From NCBI GenBank assembly GCA_009602735.1, contig WELA01010935.1:1-64000 (forward strand): 64,000 nt of DNA. Direction: 5' to 3'. Numbering within the stretch: position 1 is the first letter of the stretch; the number at the start of each line of letters is the position of its first letter. Both the position numbers and the translations under genes were made by a program. Positions 32,318 to 43,625 of the stretch are shown piece by piece. The notes below the pieces were generated by a model. It saw only the letters and a list, made by a program, of their open reading frames with translations. It had not been told where the DNA came from and made no database searches. The DNA is from Mesotaenium endlicherianum. Lineage: Eukaryota; Streptophyta; Zygnematophyceae; Zygnematales; Mesotaeniaceae.

Positions 32318-33005
32318 GAAGTTCTTGGAGTACAAGGCAGTGGTGGAGAACCAGCGTGGGATGAAGATCTAAACTGTTAGGACGAACAATGCAGGATAGT
32401 ATTTGAGTGGGTACTTCTCAAAGTACGTAAAGGAAGAAGGGATCAGGCACCAACACACGGTAGCCTACTCTCCCCTGCAGAATGGGGTGGCGAAGAGGAA
32501 GAACAGGACGCCGATTGACTCACCAACGGCTATGTTGTTTGTTGCAAACATGCACGTGAGTCTGTGGGCTAAGGTTGTGAATATAGCAGCATATGTCAGT
32601 GCGAGGTTGCCATCCTTGGGAGGGAAGATTCGTGAAAACATGTGGAGTGGGAAGAGTTTGTCTGTGCAGGACCTCAAAGTATTTGGTTCAGAGGTGTGGG
32701 CCCACATCCCTGTAGAGAAGATACATAAGCTGCAGCCCAATTTGGAGAGATGTGTGTTTGTGGGGTATGCAATTGAAAGCAAGTGGTACAAGGTCTTGAA
32801 TGTCAGGACTAGTGAAGTGGTTGTGAGTCAGGACGTTGTCTTCAACAAGAGGGTGATGAATCCTGTGAACTCTAACCAATATAACGGGTATGTTCCAGAA
32901 GATCAAAAAGAGGAGGTAGCAGTGCAGCCTGGACTGGCATGCTTTGCTACAGGGAGTGCAGCCTGGACTAGCTGCATCTCCAGAGGGAGCTCAGGTACAG
33001 CTTGA
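32318..33005 (+). pseudogene. pol: copia integrase, C-terminal half
   Basis: Begins after the deletion with FLEYKAVVENQRGMKI and VRTNNAG.YLSGYF, where the catalytic Asp position is Asn, followed by HTVAYSPLQNGVAKRKNRT, where Glu of NGVAERKNRT is Lys. DLKVFGSEVWAHIP and RCVFVGYAIESKWY are typical copia integrase C-terminal blocks. Two acidic residues are lost, so the enzyme is dead apart from the deletion. Confidence 0.8.
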
Positions 33006-33249
33006 GATGCAGCAGCAAGCTGCAGGAGGACAAGCAGACTTGATGAGGAGTGTTGAGCACGATGGAGCTGCCTTTAACTCTGACAGTGAAGTAGAGTTCG
33101 TTGGAAAGAGACCTTCAAGTGGAACCAGAAGAAGGTTAAGGAGGAGAGCAGGCAAGAAGCCTGCTGAAGCGGAGGGAGCCAGGAGTAGCTCCATGTCAGC
33201 ATCTGGTGCAGAGGTCTCAACCAGTGCAGAAGGTCTTGCAGCAAGAAGA

Positions 33250-34942
33250 AGCTCCACCATAGTAAGTTTGAAGCCTGTGATGTTTGGGGTGAACGAGTAT
33301 GTGGATCTTGTTGAGGAGCTGGCAAAAGATAAAGTGGAGTGTGAGGTTGCCTACGTGGTTGTTGACATTGAGTCAAAGACCTATGAGGCGGCCACGAAGA
33401 CAGATGTAGCAGAGCAATGGAAAAAATCTTCAGCTGAGGAAATGGAGTTGTTGGAGAAGAACCACACGTGGGACCTGGAGGACGTGCCGCCTAGGAGAAA
33501 GGGTAGTTGGTGGCCGGTGGATCTACAGGAAGAAGAGAAAGGCTAATGGATCTGTGGACAGATACAAGGCAAGATATGTGGCAAAGGGGTACTCACAGAC
33601 AGAAGGGGAAGATTACCATGAGACGTTTGCTCCTGTTGCCAAGATTGCCACTGTAAGGGTGGTGGCCCAGATTGCAGCTGTGGAGGATATGGAGATGCAC
33701 CAGATGGATGTGAAAACTGCATTCTTGCATGGGTTCTTGGAGGAAGAAGTTAAGATGGAGGAACCTGAAGGATTTGTTGATGCTAGGTTCCCCAAGAAAG
33801 TTTGCAAGCTGGAGAAGTCTCCAGATGGCTTGAAGCAGAGTCCCAGGATGTGGAATCAGAAGATCGACTCTTTCCTGTGGGAGCAAGGATTTGTGAGGTC
33901 AAATGCAGACAGCAGTCTCTATGTGGAAGGCGTTGGAGAGGACAAAGTGATGCTGGTGCTGTATGTGGATGATCTGCTGCGGTGGGGAAGAAGATGGAGA
34001 AGATCCAGGAGGTGAAGAATGTGCTGAGCAGCATAAATAATATGAAGGGTCTAGGAGAGGTGGAGTTTGTGCTTGGCATATAGGTGAAGAGAGACAGGGC
34101 CAAGAGGGTCATCATGCTTGGGCAACCAGCTTACCTGCAGACAATCTCAAAAAGGTTTGATATGCAGACGTGCAAGCTCGTGAGTGTGCCTCTTGATCCT
34201 AAGCATAGGTTGAGTGAGAGCATGTGTGCCAAGGGTGAGAGAGAGTGGGAGGTGATGTCTCAGGTGCCCCATGAGAAAGGTAGCTGGCAGCATAATGTAC
34301 CTGATGGTCTGCACAAGGCCTGACATTGCTAATGCTGTGGGCGTGGTGAGTGAGTTCATGGAGAATCTAGGTTCTGCTCACTCGGAGGCAATGAAGAGAA
34401 TCCTCACATATCTGAAGGGGACCCCTGATATGTAGCTGCACTTAGGAGGTGTAGAGAGTGTGAGGTTGGAGGGCTGCAGTGACTCTGACTGGGGAGGTGA
34501 TGTAGACACCACAAGGTCTACAACAGGGTATGTCTTACATCCTGCTAAGGACGTGGTGACTTGGAAGAGCAAGAGGCAGAAGGTGGTGGCATTGTCCTCC
34601 ATGGAGGCTGAGTATATGGCTGCTTCACAAGCGGTCAGGGAGGCTCTATGGTTGAGACAATTATTGGAGGACCTTGGCTACGAGCGGAAGAGACCTACGG
34701 TGACCTTGAGTGATAGTCAAAGATGCATTGCATTAGGTAAGAACCCAATAGAGCATGCCAGGAGTAAGCACATTGATATTCAGTATCATAAGTGCAGGGA
34801 GTGTGTGCTGGATGGTAGTGTAGAGTTCAGATATGTGAGGACGGACAAGATGGTGGCTGACTCCTTGACGAAGGTAGTCCCGAGAGCTAAGCACCAGTGG
34901 TGTGCAGAGATGTTTGGATTGAGAGAGTGTGTAGTTAAGTAG
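33250..34942 (+). pseudogene. pol: copia reverse transcriptase and RNase H
   Basis: RT: EQWKKSSAEEMELLEKNHTW, RYKARYVAKGYSQTEGEDYH, FAPVAKIATVR, MDVKTAFLHGFLEEEV, and the catalytic LYVDDLL (about 33958-33978). Frame breaks lie near 33530, 33990 and 34290, with a TAG at 34081. RNase H occupies 34460-34942: SDSDWGGDVDTTRSTTGYVL, SSMEAEYMA, SDSQRCIALGKNP and KHIDIQYHKCRE, ending at TAG before the purine tract. All are standard copia signatures. The copy cannot make a full polyprotein. Confidence 0.88.
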
Positions 34943-34961
34943 AGTAGGAGCTGAGAGGGAG

Positions 34962-35062
34962 TGTTGTAAATAGGCACTACTGACCTTAATTGCTATATGT
35001 CGGTTTGGTGTGCTTGCATGTGTGTGAGTTGATGCATTGAGTAAATTTGCAAATAGTCAAAG
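34962..35062 (+). repeat. Truncated 3' LTR of the copia element
   Basis: TGTTGTAAATAGGCACTACTG up to AATAGTCAAAGT matches the start of the 5' LTR, after which similarity ends abruptly. Confidence 0.8.
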
Positions 35063-36100
35063 TATTGAGGCAGGTATTGCAAGTTAAAGCTATAGCTTAT
35101 TTTGTGTCATTAGTTTGAGGTGTCATTAATCTTGCGTGGTACTTGGGCTGACGGGAACGTCAAGGCCGCGCCGAAAACGTTCGAGTCTGTGTTAAGATTA
35201 TTTCTTGAAAATTCTTAGGCTAAGTTGATTTGCTGGCAAGTGTGCGAAAACTAGTTTGGGTGTGTAACTTTCATGTTCATATACGGCTCAAACAGAGAGC
35301 TAAATTGAGTTAGCTTTACAAAAACTTCCTTCTGACTGAATGCAATAATTGACATTGTGTGTTTTATATCAGATTATGATATGATTTGTTATCCTCTATG
35401 AATTTCTATTTCAAATGTGCAAATATGGAAGGTGCTAATTCTTCAAAATATTGGTATGTAATGTGGTGGCTCATAAAACAAGAGGTTGCTCGTTACCCCA
35501 GGGATGCTCCGTAAAGTCCTTGATGCCCACAATCCTGATAACCTGACTGTAGCAAATCTAGTCTTATTGCTATTTATTTATGGATTAAACATATTCAAGA
35601 TAAACGGCCAGAGTGTCCTGGGTACTATTATCGCTTGCAGAATCAAAATAGCACCATGATCGTGAAAACCTGCATCATCAAGGTCATTGGATTATGCAGC
35701 AAGGACTTGGGGGAAGATGAGATGCTTGAGTACCTCGTCAAGGAAGACCTGAAGCCAATACAAGAGGGCGTCAAGAACTATTTTTCTCCACTTAAGCGAG
35801 TGTGTCTGGTTAGGGCACAGACGATCTTTTGTTAAGATACCCCACAGAGGACAAAGAGTACGAAGTTAAAGGGGATTTATTCCACTCACCCGTGTCTAAT
35901 GTGTACTTTAGACAAAAACGGACTCTAAGAATGGGACCAAAAAACAACAGGTGTCGTGGTGCACATTGAGGACGAGGCCACGCGTCACATGGAGGATGTC
36001 ATGCCCGTTCTTGTCGAGTCCGCTTTGGTGTTTTGTGGAGTTCTCAGAGGGTGGAGGGTCAATTACAGGTTCTAGTGGTTAGTCGGGTTAGGGTGGTAGG
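35063..36100. other. No gene seen
   Basis: AT-rich sequence without recognisable domains. The 66-codon ORF at 35635-35835 has no support. Confidence 0.5.
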
Positions 36101-36106
36101 TGAGGA

Positions 36107-36635
36107 TAGTCTAGTCTATGTGCAGTGGCAATGAACATTGGGACCTATAGTCTGCTCACAAGGTTTGCTGTTGAGCAGCTATGAGGCTTCCTTCCAGGTC
36201 ACGCGCTCATTCTCTACCTTCACACAAGGTGTTGCTGCCCACATGTGTGGAGGTCGACCCTCAAGTTAGCTCGCCTGAAGGGCCAGCGCGGGTGACCAAT
36301 AGGATTCGCCATTTTCCATGGTTAGATTGTCACTGTACCATCAGCAATTGCCATGGGTGTGCTTAAGAATTGCTAGGGGTTAGAAAGAGTACGGGACATT
36401 GGGGTATTGGGTTCTTTCGTGTATGGTCATGTGTCGTGTCAACCTCTAGGTTTGACCCTTTTTCATGGTTAGTGTATTTTTGAAGTTGTGTGAGGTAATG
36501 CAATGACGTTTTCATTGTAGTTGTTAGAGTTTGAGTGCGTTTTGTAGGCACTAGGCATAGTGTTTGAGTGCACGCAACTTAGGCCGCGAGCTAACACCGC
36601 TTCGGTGTTAGTTTTGTATGTTCGTCTTACATAGT
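36107..36635 (+). repeat. Dispersed repeat R, copy 1
   Basis: From CTAGTCTATGTGCA to TATGTTCGTCTTAC it aligns with the reverse complement of 50090-49550. Shared blocks include GAGCAGCTATGAGGCT, CTGAAGGG, CTAGGGGTTAG and CACTAGGCAT. It may be part of an LTR, because copy 2 begins where a gypsy integrase is cut off. Confidence 0.65.
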
Positions 36636-36989
36636 TTGAGTTTATGCAACTTCATGTGATGATGCCTTGTTGTGTTCGTAGTATTTGTGATTATGGTTGC
36701 TCTTCTTTTTGTCACACTGTGGCTCATATCACACACAAACTAAGTACTTTAAGGACTTCTTCCTTCATGCTCAAACTTCGGCAAAACAAACTAAACAAAC
36801 TAAACATCCACGTCCTAGGAAGCGGCCTCCTTGCTCCTCTAACGCGTTCCACCAACTCGCTCGAGCTCTGTTTGGTTTTTTTGGCTCATTTTTTGTCCTT
36901 AATTAGTGCTTAGTAGCTGCTCAGGTGCCCATTACTTTCCAAAAGTGCCCAATACAGACTTCTAGTATTCTTTTCATTTACAGCTCATA

Positions 36990-39533
36990 AGTTGTGGCTG
37001 TTTCCCTACTTGTGGAACCATAACTAACACCACTAGAAGCTGTTTCTGAATGGTCATACTAAAGTCATTACTAATGTGGTGCAAGCAAGCCATACATGTC
37101 CACATGCACATATGAATAAGCTTTCTGCCAATCTAATAATATTGATTTTTAGCGCCGGTATTTATGGTACTTTTGGTACTTTCCGTGGGACTGCACGCGC
37201 GCGAGGAAAAAGTACATTTCTTTCCGCCGCAATATCCGAAAAAGTGCAGCAAACTGGGGCCTGCTGATTTTTCCTAGCCTACCCTATGATGTGTGGAGTG
37301 CATTGCACTTCACAGATCTGCAATTCATTCTCTACAAACACAGCAGCAGCCTCTCAAACTTTGGTGTCAAAACTGACACCAATTTTTCCTGGGGTGGTTC
37401 CACAACTTCTGGAGCAAGGTGTTTTAGCAGCAAAATCATTTTTGACATATCTCTGAGGATACCTCATGCATTTCAAAGATGCTTGTTTTGTTATGTTCAC
37501 CTATGACAAAGCAAGCACACTGCTCCAATAAAGCCTTAAAAATGCGCATATAAAAATTTAGACTTAAAATGTACTGGCTTCTTATCTTGCAATACGACTG
37601 CAATTTGCCTTGGCCTCTCTGAAACTAAAGCTTTGAAACTACCTTGCCCTGCTTTCACATCCAACTTCAAGTCATGCTTAGGAAAATGCTTCCTATCAGT
37701 CTCTACAGTTCCAGTAGCTCCATGACCCAACTCTGACAGCTTTTGGAGAAGAGAAGGACATGTAAAACCTGTATCTAAAACAAAACTGTAAGTCTGGTTT
37801 TCTGGCAGGGTATTAACCAGGTCCATGACTACCATTGTGTTCCTCTCAGTTACTTTCACTCTACACAATGAAGTCTCGGCAATAGTATGTAATAGAGTCA
37901 ACTATTGTGAAGATCTCAATACCAAATTTATATGGTTTTTAGGACATTACATTCTGACAGGACACATTCTATTTCTGATTGGAGCTAGCCTCTCATCTAT
38001 GGTCATGTGCTGGCACGGATTGTAGTAGGTATTGAATGTCTTTTTTGGCAAGTTGATAAAAGGCCGACACTGCCACAGCTTGTACTCTCCTGAATTCCTA
38101 TCAAATATATTTCTACCTGCATTTGCAATGATGTGCAAGTATCTCTTTATTTGAATCCATCTATCTCTTGACATCCATTTTCCAAAGCCTGAAAACTGAA
38201 TGGGACCGAATTTGTCACTCCTCCAACAGTGTGTGTATCTAGGCAAAGGGTTTAGAGCCATGGCAATACACAGTCCATGCCAAAGAATGAGATTTGTGGT
38301 GCTAAGGATGACCCACTTCTAGGCCCCTTCAGCTGCTGCATAAGCATTGGTCTCCGCGCACATCATGTCATACCACTCAATTGTAACAAGCTTGCACAGC
38401 ACAGCCCATGGAAAGAAGTGATTGAAGTGCTCACTTCTCATCCTGGTCAAGCCTATGCCCATAGTGCTCACCGGTTTCTTCAGCCACTCTGGCACTTCAG
38501 CTTCTTCAGCTTCTCTCCAGGCATACTGTGGTCCAGCTTCTTCTTCCTCCTCGTAATCTTCACACAACGAGGGCTCTCCTTCTCATTCCAACTCTGAATC
38601 TGAGTTGTGCTCCTCACTCTTTGAGTCTACTCCTCTCCTCTGTTTGTAAACCTTCTTATATCTCTTCTTCCTAGTTTCTTTGGCGGCCTCTTTTCTATAC
38701 TGTTTCTCCTTCCTGCAGCTTGGTACATCCAAAGCAAGTCCCTTATCCTTAGCAGGCCTTCACCTCTTTCTAATCGACTCTATATCTTCTTCCTCCTCCT
38801 CATTTGCTACTTCAAACTCCTCATCTGATAGCTCTGGTGACCCTTTGTCCCCAACGACAGTCTTTTCTTCTTCTATAGTAATTTTTGTTCTCATCTGAGG
38901 AGGGCTATGAACTGTTGAGTTTAGCAAATTAGGGCTAAATTGCGACAACTCCCTCATATGGCTTCCCCCACTCTGTTTCGGGTACTTTAGGAATGTGCTG
39001 CAATATAAACGAACGCATCCATGTCTTATACTCCCCATCATATGCAGATTATATCTTCTACTTACTTTCCTTGTGCTTAGTGACCTCTTCTTCAAGCTCT
39101 CCGATCAAATGAAACTGCTCAAACTCCAATTTGAACTCTTGCTGTGCCCATACTTCCCCCCAAATCTTGCTAGGAGTAAGTATTCTTGTGCCTACCCCTA
39201 CCACGGCAGCACTAGACAAAGATGCAATGGCAACCATGGCTGTTGGAGGTGCAAGAAAGAAATATAGAGAGCTTTCAAGTGAGAAAATATTGACCTAATC
39301 TGTTTGATTTTGTCACTGCTTCTTGGCCGGAAAAGTCGTACAACTTTGTCAGTACTCGTCCGTTCGCTCTGAAACTATTTTTTTGGACGAGTTCAGGTCT
39401 GTGTGGTTCTAGGCGTATAAGTCTCATTACATTTTGGTTAAGAACAAGTATAGAAATATGTGGTGCAATATAGGCCTTCAGTGGTGCTTTTTTGGTTCTA
39501 GGTCGACATTTTGGCACCATCGTCTACCTAGTG
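36990..39533 (-). mobile_element. piggyBac-like element, copy A
   Basis: Encodes a PGBD-type transposase on the minus strand. The 5' end at 39533 reads inward CACTAGGTAGACG, like copies B and C. The other end is decayed: similarity to B runs out near 36990 with no clear terminus. The non-coding 3' part (36990-37500) matches B (56025-55600) and C. No target duplication can be claimed. Confidence 0.7.
37536..39237 (-). pseudogene. piggyBac transposase, copy A (disrupted, C-terminus missing)
   Basis: ATG at 39237 (MVAIASLSSAAVVGVGT). An acidic N-terminal region comes first (DEEFEVANEEEEED, 38800-38760), then the domain body: PEWLKKPVSTMG, WYDMM, MALNPLPRYTHCWRSDKFG, GKWMSRDRWIQIKRYLH and MTIDERLAP (first catalytic Asp). 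VLDTGFTCPSLLQKL (second Asp) and HGATGTVETDRK follow near 37800-37690, ending at FKSKFLYAHF. The third Asp region and the C-terminal zinc finger are absent. At least four stops or shifts break the frame. It acts by cut-and-paste at TTAA-like sites in the nucleus. Confidence 0.75.
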
Positions 39534-41269
39534 CTCATAACGGGGGTTTTCACCAACAGCGCCTAGATTAGCGAGTCCTCGTGCGGTCCTTGGAGTCGCT
39601 CCACCCGATGCTCTGTCTTTGCTGTTTCAGCACCTGCTTAGGTTAGGTGTGTCAATGCGTAGCGACCGCTGATGCAGGGTTACGCCGAATGCTTGTACGC
39701 TTAGTTTGACTAATACGTTAGTTGGCTTAGATCGGTGGTCAAAAACATGGACTAGTTTGCTTAATACGCTTAGTACTGTAACGTCACGACGATGTAGACG
39801 TCTAGTAGCTATGGCCTTGACGTTTCATGTCGGTCGTATGTGTAAAAGAATGACGTCGTGTCAGACTGTTTATTTCGTTCAAGATGGCAGGGAGTTTTTT
39901 TCAAGCAATTTTGGAAATTTTTTCTGCCCGCTTTGCAGAGACAAATGGCAAAAAATTATATGAAACTTCGTCTTAAAGAGGTGGTCGGCAGACGAATTTA
40001 AGCACCCGCCACCGAGTGCAAAGATATGACAATACCCAATGTGCCAGGTACGTTTCTCTGTCGCGGTAGCCTATGACGCTTATAAGTAAGATATGCTGCA
40101 AATTGAATGGTGGAAAAAAATTCAGAAATATAACTATTGTTGGCTTCAAGCGCTAGCCAATGGTCTCAAACCCCCCCCACCGGGTGCAGGGAGCGACGCC
40201 TTACCAATGTTCCATAACATGCAATTTGCATCAAAGGGCGTTTGCGTTTTCATAGCATTCAATTTTCTTATTTATTGCTTTCCCATGTACAATTCGACGA
40301 CATCAATCATGAAAAAGCCGGGAGGTCCGCTTAGCAGAGTTGTTATTTGTACTTCCTTACTTATTTCTTAGTTGAATTACAATATTCAAAATTATCATCA
40401 CTTCTCAATCGAGTAAAAGAAGCCATAATGAAGAGGTATAGATATGATTCAAACTCTTAGCAAGCAAGTGTAGGAATTAAAAAGTTCATATAAATGCCAC
40501 ATTTACGAGTGACTGAACTTGGACTTGGAATTATTTTTGTACGCGCTAACACTAGGAGAACCCCTTAGCAAAGCATGGATTTTCGTACTTTCTAATTAGC
40601 TTATTGCTTCAACAAAAAGATTTAAGAATGTCAATATTTCTTAAACGAGTAAACTAAGCTTTCATGAAGACAAACCTGATTCAAACTCTAAGCAAGCATG
40701 CATGAGAGGTTAGAGGTAATCCATCTCATGTAAGTCATTCACGCAAAGAGCAACAGTGCATGAAGGCATAATGTACCAAATATCAATTTCAAATGTATTC
40801 ATTTTCTCAACTACCATTTTCTTTAATATGTATCTGTTACCTTTAGAACATACAATTTAGCTGACTAATACATCTAGTAACCAATGGCTTTTGGCCTTCT
40901 TCTTCCTAGAGCTCAAATACTAGGTCGGTCCTCCACCTCCTCTTCCTCTACCTCCTCTTCCTCTACCTCCATCTCCTTTTCCTCACTCAACGAGGCATGC
41001 ATGGCAAGATTGAGACCCTCCTCTTTGGGTGTCTTTAAAAACTCCGCATTTTCAACCCATGGAGTGGCGCTGACACTGGGTCCAAGGAAGTCCAAACTGT
41101 TCTCCTGAAATCTCAACATAGAATGCACTTACACTAACTTCTTCTTCACGCTTTCCTCATTGACACAAGACATAAAGAAGGACACAGGGCTGTCAAAACA
41201 GCAGCAGCGACCCGAATCAAGCAAGCATGGGGTGAGCTCCTGCAGCGGCACAGCAGCCAGACAGCATGC
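39534..41269. other. No gene; weak tandem duplication of about 236 bp
   Basis: Blocks around 40412 (CGAGTAAA, then TGATTCAAACTCTTAGCAAGCA) and 40648 (CGAGTAAA, then TGATTCAAACTCTAAGCAAGCA) are diverged direct copies. Otherwise nothing is recognised. A Ser/Thr-rich ORF at 40884-41108 is low complexity. Confidence 0.4.
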
Positions 41270-41739
41270 ACCAGACAGCATGCAAAGGGCGATTGCTGCA
41301 CAGCAGCAGCCAGACAGCAGGGCGGCAGCCAGCCCCAACACAAGCAAGCAAGGGGTTGGCAGCCAGCCCCGACCACAGCAAACAAGGGGCACGACAGGGA
41401 GCAGGAAAGAAAAAGGAGGATTAAGGCACCTGTCCACGTGTCAATGTCGCTCACGCGTCAATGGGTACACGTGGGATACGCATAAGGGGGTCTACTCGCT
41501 CCTTATTGCCTTGCCCTGCTTCACAAAATAAAAAAAAGAGACAAAGCTGGAAAAAGATGCAACAGACAACTAGCCCTAATGTACAGGACACATACACGCA
41601 AGCACGAGGGAGAAAGCCCACATTCAGCAGAACAACAGCACAAAAACAACAGCCGAGTTAAAAAAGGAAGGAAGCAAGAATGAACAAGACAGGCACAACA
41701 GGTTGCAGATAGAGCGACTGCAAATGTGGACTAAAATCT

Positions 41740-43625
41740 AAAAATTGTAAGCAAGGGGATTCTAGCCAGCCTCGACAAAATCGAGCAAGGGGTTGGCAAC
41801 CCACCCCCACTAAAATCCTAAAACAGCAAACAAGGAGCTAGCTGCCAGCCTTGACAGAAGCAAACGGGCACAACAGCACCCACCTTTAACAAAAACACTA
41901 ACTTAACAAGCAAGAGGCTGGGAGCCCGCCCTGTCTAAAACCCATTGCAAGCAAGGGGCTGGCAGCCTTTCGCAACAAAAGCAAGCAAGGGGCACAACAA
42001 TAGCCAGTCCCGACTAAAACCCTAAAGCAGCAAGCAGTGGACTGGCAGCCCGCTCGAACTACCCCTAAAACACCAAGCAAGGGCCTGGCAGCCAGCCCCG
42101 ACACAAGCAAGCAAGGGGCTGGTAGCTAGCACCCCAAAAAGCAAGCAAGGGGATGGCAGCCAGCCCCAACACAAGGAAGCAAGGGGCTGGTTGCCAACCG
42201 GGACAAAAGCACGGAAGAGGTTGGCAGCCAGCCCAAAAAAAAGCAAGCAAGGGGATGGCAGTTTGCCCCCCATAAAGCAAGCAAGGGGATGGCAGCCAGC
42301 CCCAACACAAGCAATGCAGCGGCTGATTGCCAGCCCCGACACAATGAAGCAAGGGGCTGGCAGCCAGCCCTGACACAAGCAAGCAAGGGGCTGACAGCCA
42401 ACCCCGACAAGGCAAACAAGAGGCTGGTTGCCAGCCCCACAAAAAGCAAGCGAGAGGTTGGCTGCCAGCCTCAACACAAGCAAGCAAGGGGCTGGCAGCT
42501 TGCTCCCAAAAAGCAAGCAAGGGGCTGGCAGGCAGCCCCGTCAAAAGGAAGCAAGGGGCTGGTTTCCAGCCTCGACAAAAGTACGCAAGGGGCTAGCAGC
42601 CCGCCCCTCTAAGAGCAAGCAAGGGACTGGTTGCCAGCCCCCTAAAAAGCAACCAAGGTGCTGGCAGCCAGTCCCGACACAAGGAAGCAAGGGGCTGGTT
42701 GCCAGCCCCGACAAAAGCACGCAAGGGGATGGCAGCCAGCCCCCCTAAGAGCAAGCAAGGGGCTGGTTGCCAGCCCCCCAAAAAGCAAGCAAGGGGCTGG
42801 CAGCCAGCCCCGACAAAAGGAAGCAAGGGGCTGGTTTCCAGCCTCGACAAAAGTACGCAAGGGGCTAGCAGCCCGCCCCTCTAAGAGCAAGCAAGGGACT
42901 GGTTGCCAGCCCCCTAAAAAGCAACCAAGGTGCTGGCAGCCAGTCCCGACACAAGGAAGCAAGGGGCTGGTTGCCAGCCCCGACAAAAGCACGCAAGGGG
43001 ATGGCAGCCAGCCCCCCTAAGAGCAAGCAAGGGGCTGGTTGCCAGCCCCCCAAAAAGCAAGCAAGGGGCTGGCAGCCAGCCCCGACACAAGGAAGCAAGG
43101 GGTTGGTTGCCAGCCCCGACAATAGCACGCAAGGGGATGGCAGCCAGCCCCCCTAAGAGCAAGCAAGGGGCTGGTTGCCAGCCCCCCAAAAAGCAAGAAA
43201 GGGGCTGGCAGCCAGCCCCGACACAAGGAAGCAAGGGGCTGGTTGCCAGCACCGACAAAAGCACGCAAGGGGTTGGCAACCAACCCCCCTAAGAGCAAGC
43301 AAGGGGCTCGTTGCCAACCCCCCAAAAAAAAGCACGGGGCTGGCAGCCAGTCCCAACACAAGCAATGAAGGGGCTGGTTGCTAGCCCCGACACAATGAAG
43401 CAAGGGACTGGCAGCCAGGCCCGACACAAGCAAGCAAGGGGCTGGCAGTTAGCCCCCTAAAAAGCAAGGAAGGGGCTTGCAACCAGCCCCGACACAAGCA
43501 AGCAAGGGGCTGGTTGTCAGCCCCAACAAAAGCACGCAAGGGGCTGGCAGCCAGCCCTCACATAAGTAAACAAGGGGCTGGCACCCAGCCCCATCAATAG
43601 CAAGCAAGGGGCTGGTTGCAAAGAG
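41740..43625. repeat. 34-bp tandem array with a hairpin in every unit; 272-bp higher-order repeat
   Basis: Units run GCAAGGGG to GCAAGGGG, 34 bp each. The core is GGGGCTGGCAGCCAGCCCC, two perfect 8-base arms with a 3-base loop; the alternative core uses TTG as loop. Spacers vary (GACACAAGGAA, CTAAGAGCAA, CCAAAAAGCAA). The block starting at 42551 recurs at 42823, 272 bp or eight units later, nearly identical. Divergent units reach left to about 41740, and isolated ones occur at 41330-41400. Because 34 is not a multiple of three and few units contain stops, long open frames appear on both strands. I treat these as artefacts. Confidence 0.93.

Larger units (their letters stand above)
30902..35062 (+). 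mobile_element. Degenerate Ty1/copia retrotransposon
   Basis: 5' LTR 30902-31380 (479 bp, TGTTTTAA ... TTACAACA), PBS-like TGATATCGGAGC (31381-31392, one mismatch to the form used by the gypsy elements), gag, the second half of integrase, RT and RNase H, a purine tract CTGAGAGGGAG, and a 3' LTR starting at 34962 but cut off after about 100 bp. The copia order (integrase before RT) is clear. Protease and the first half of integrase are deleted, and several stops are present. A further LTR of the family is at 47722-48210. Confidence 0.9.

Noticed and set aside
41740-43625. Long ORFs on both strands (up to about 160 codons) reading GWQPAP/KQGAGSQP-like repeats
   Set aside because: They follow from a 34-bp unit with few stops; the same peptide cycle appears in several frames and both strands, as expected for a non-coding tandem repeat.
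41740-43625. CRISPR-like array
   Set aside because: Repeat units are contiguous without unique spacers, and the genome is eukaryotic.
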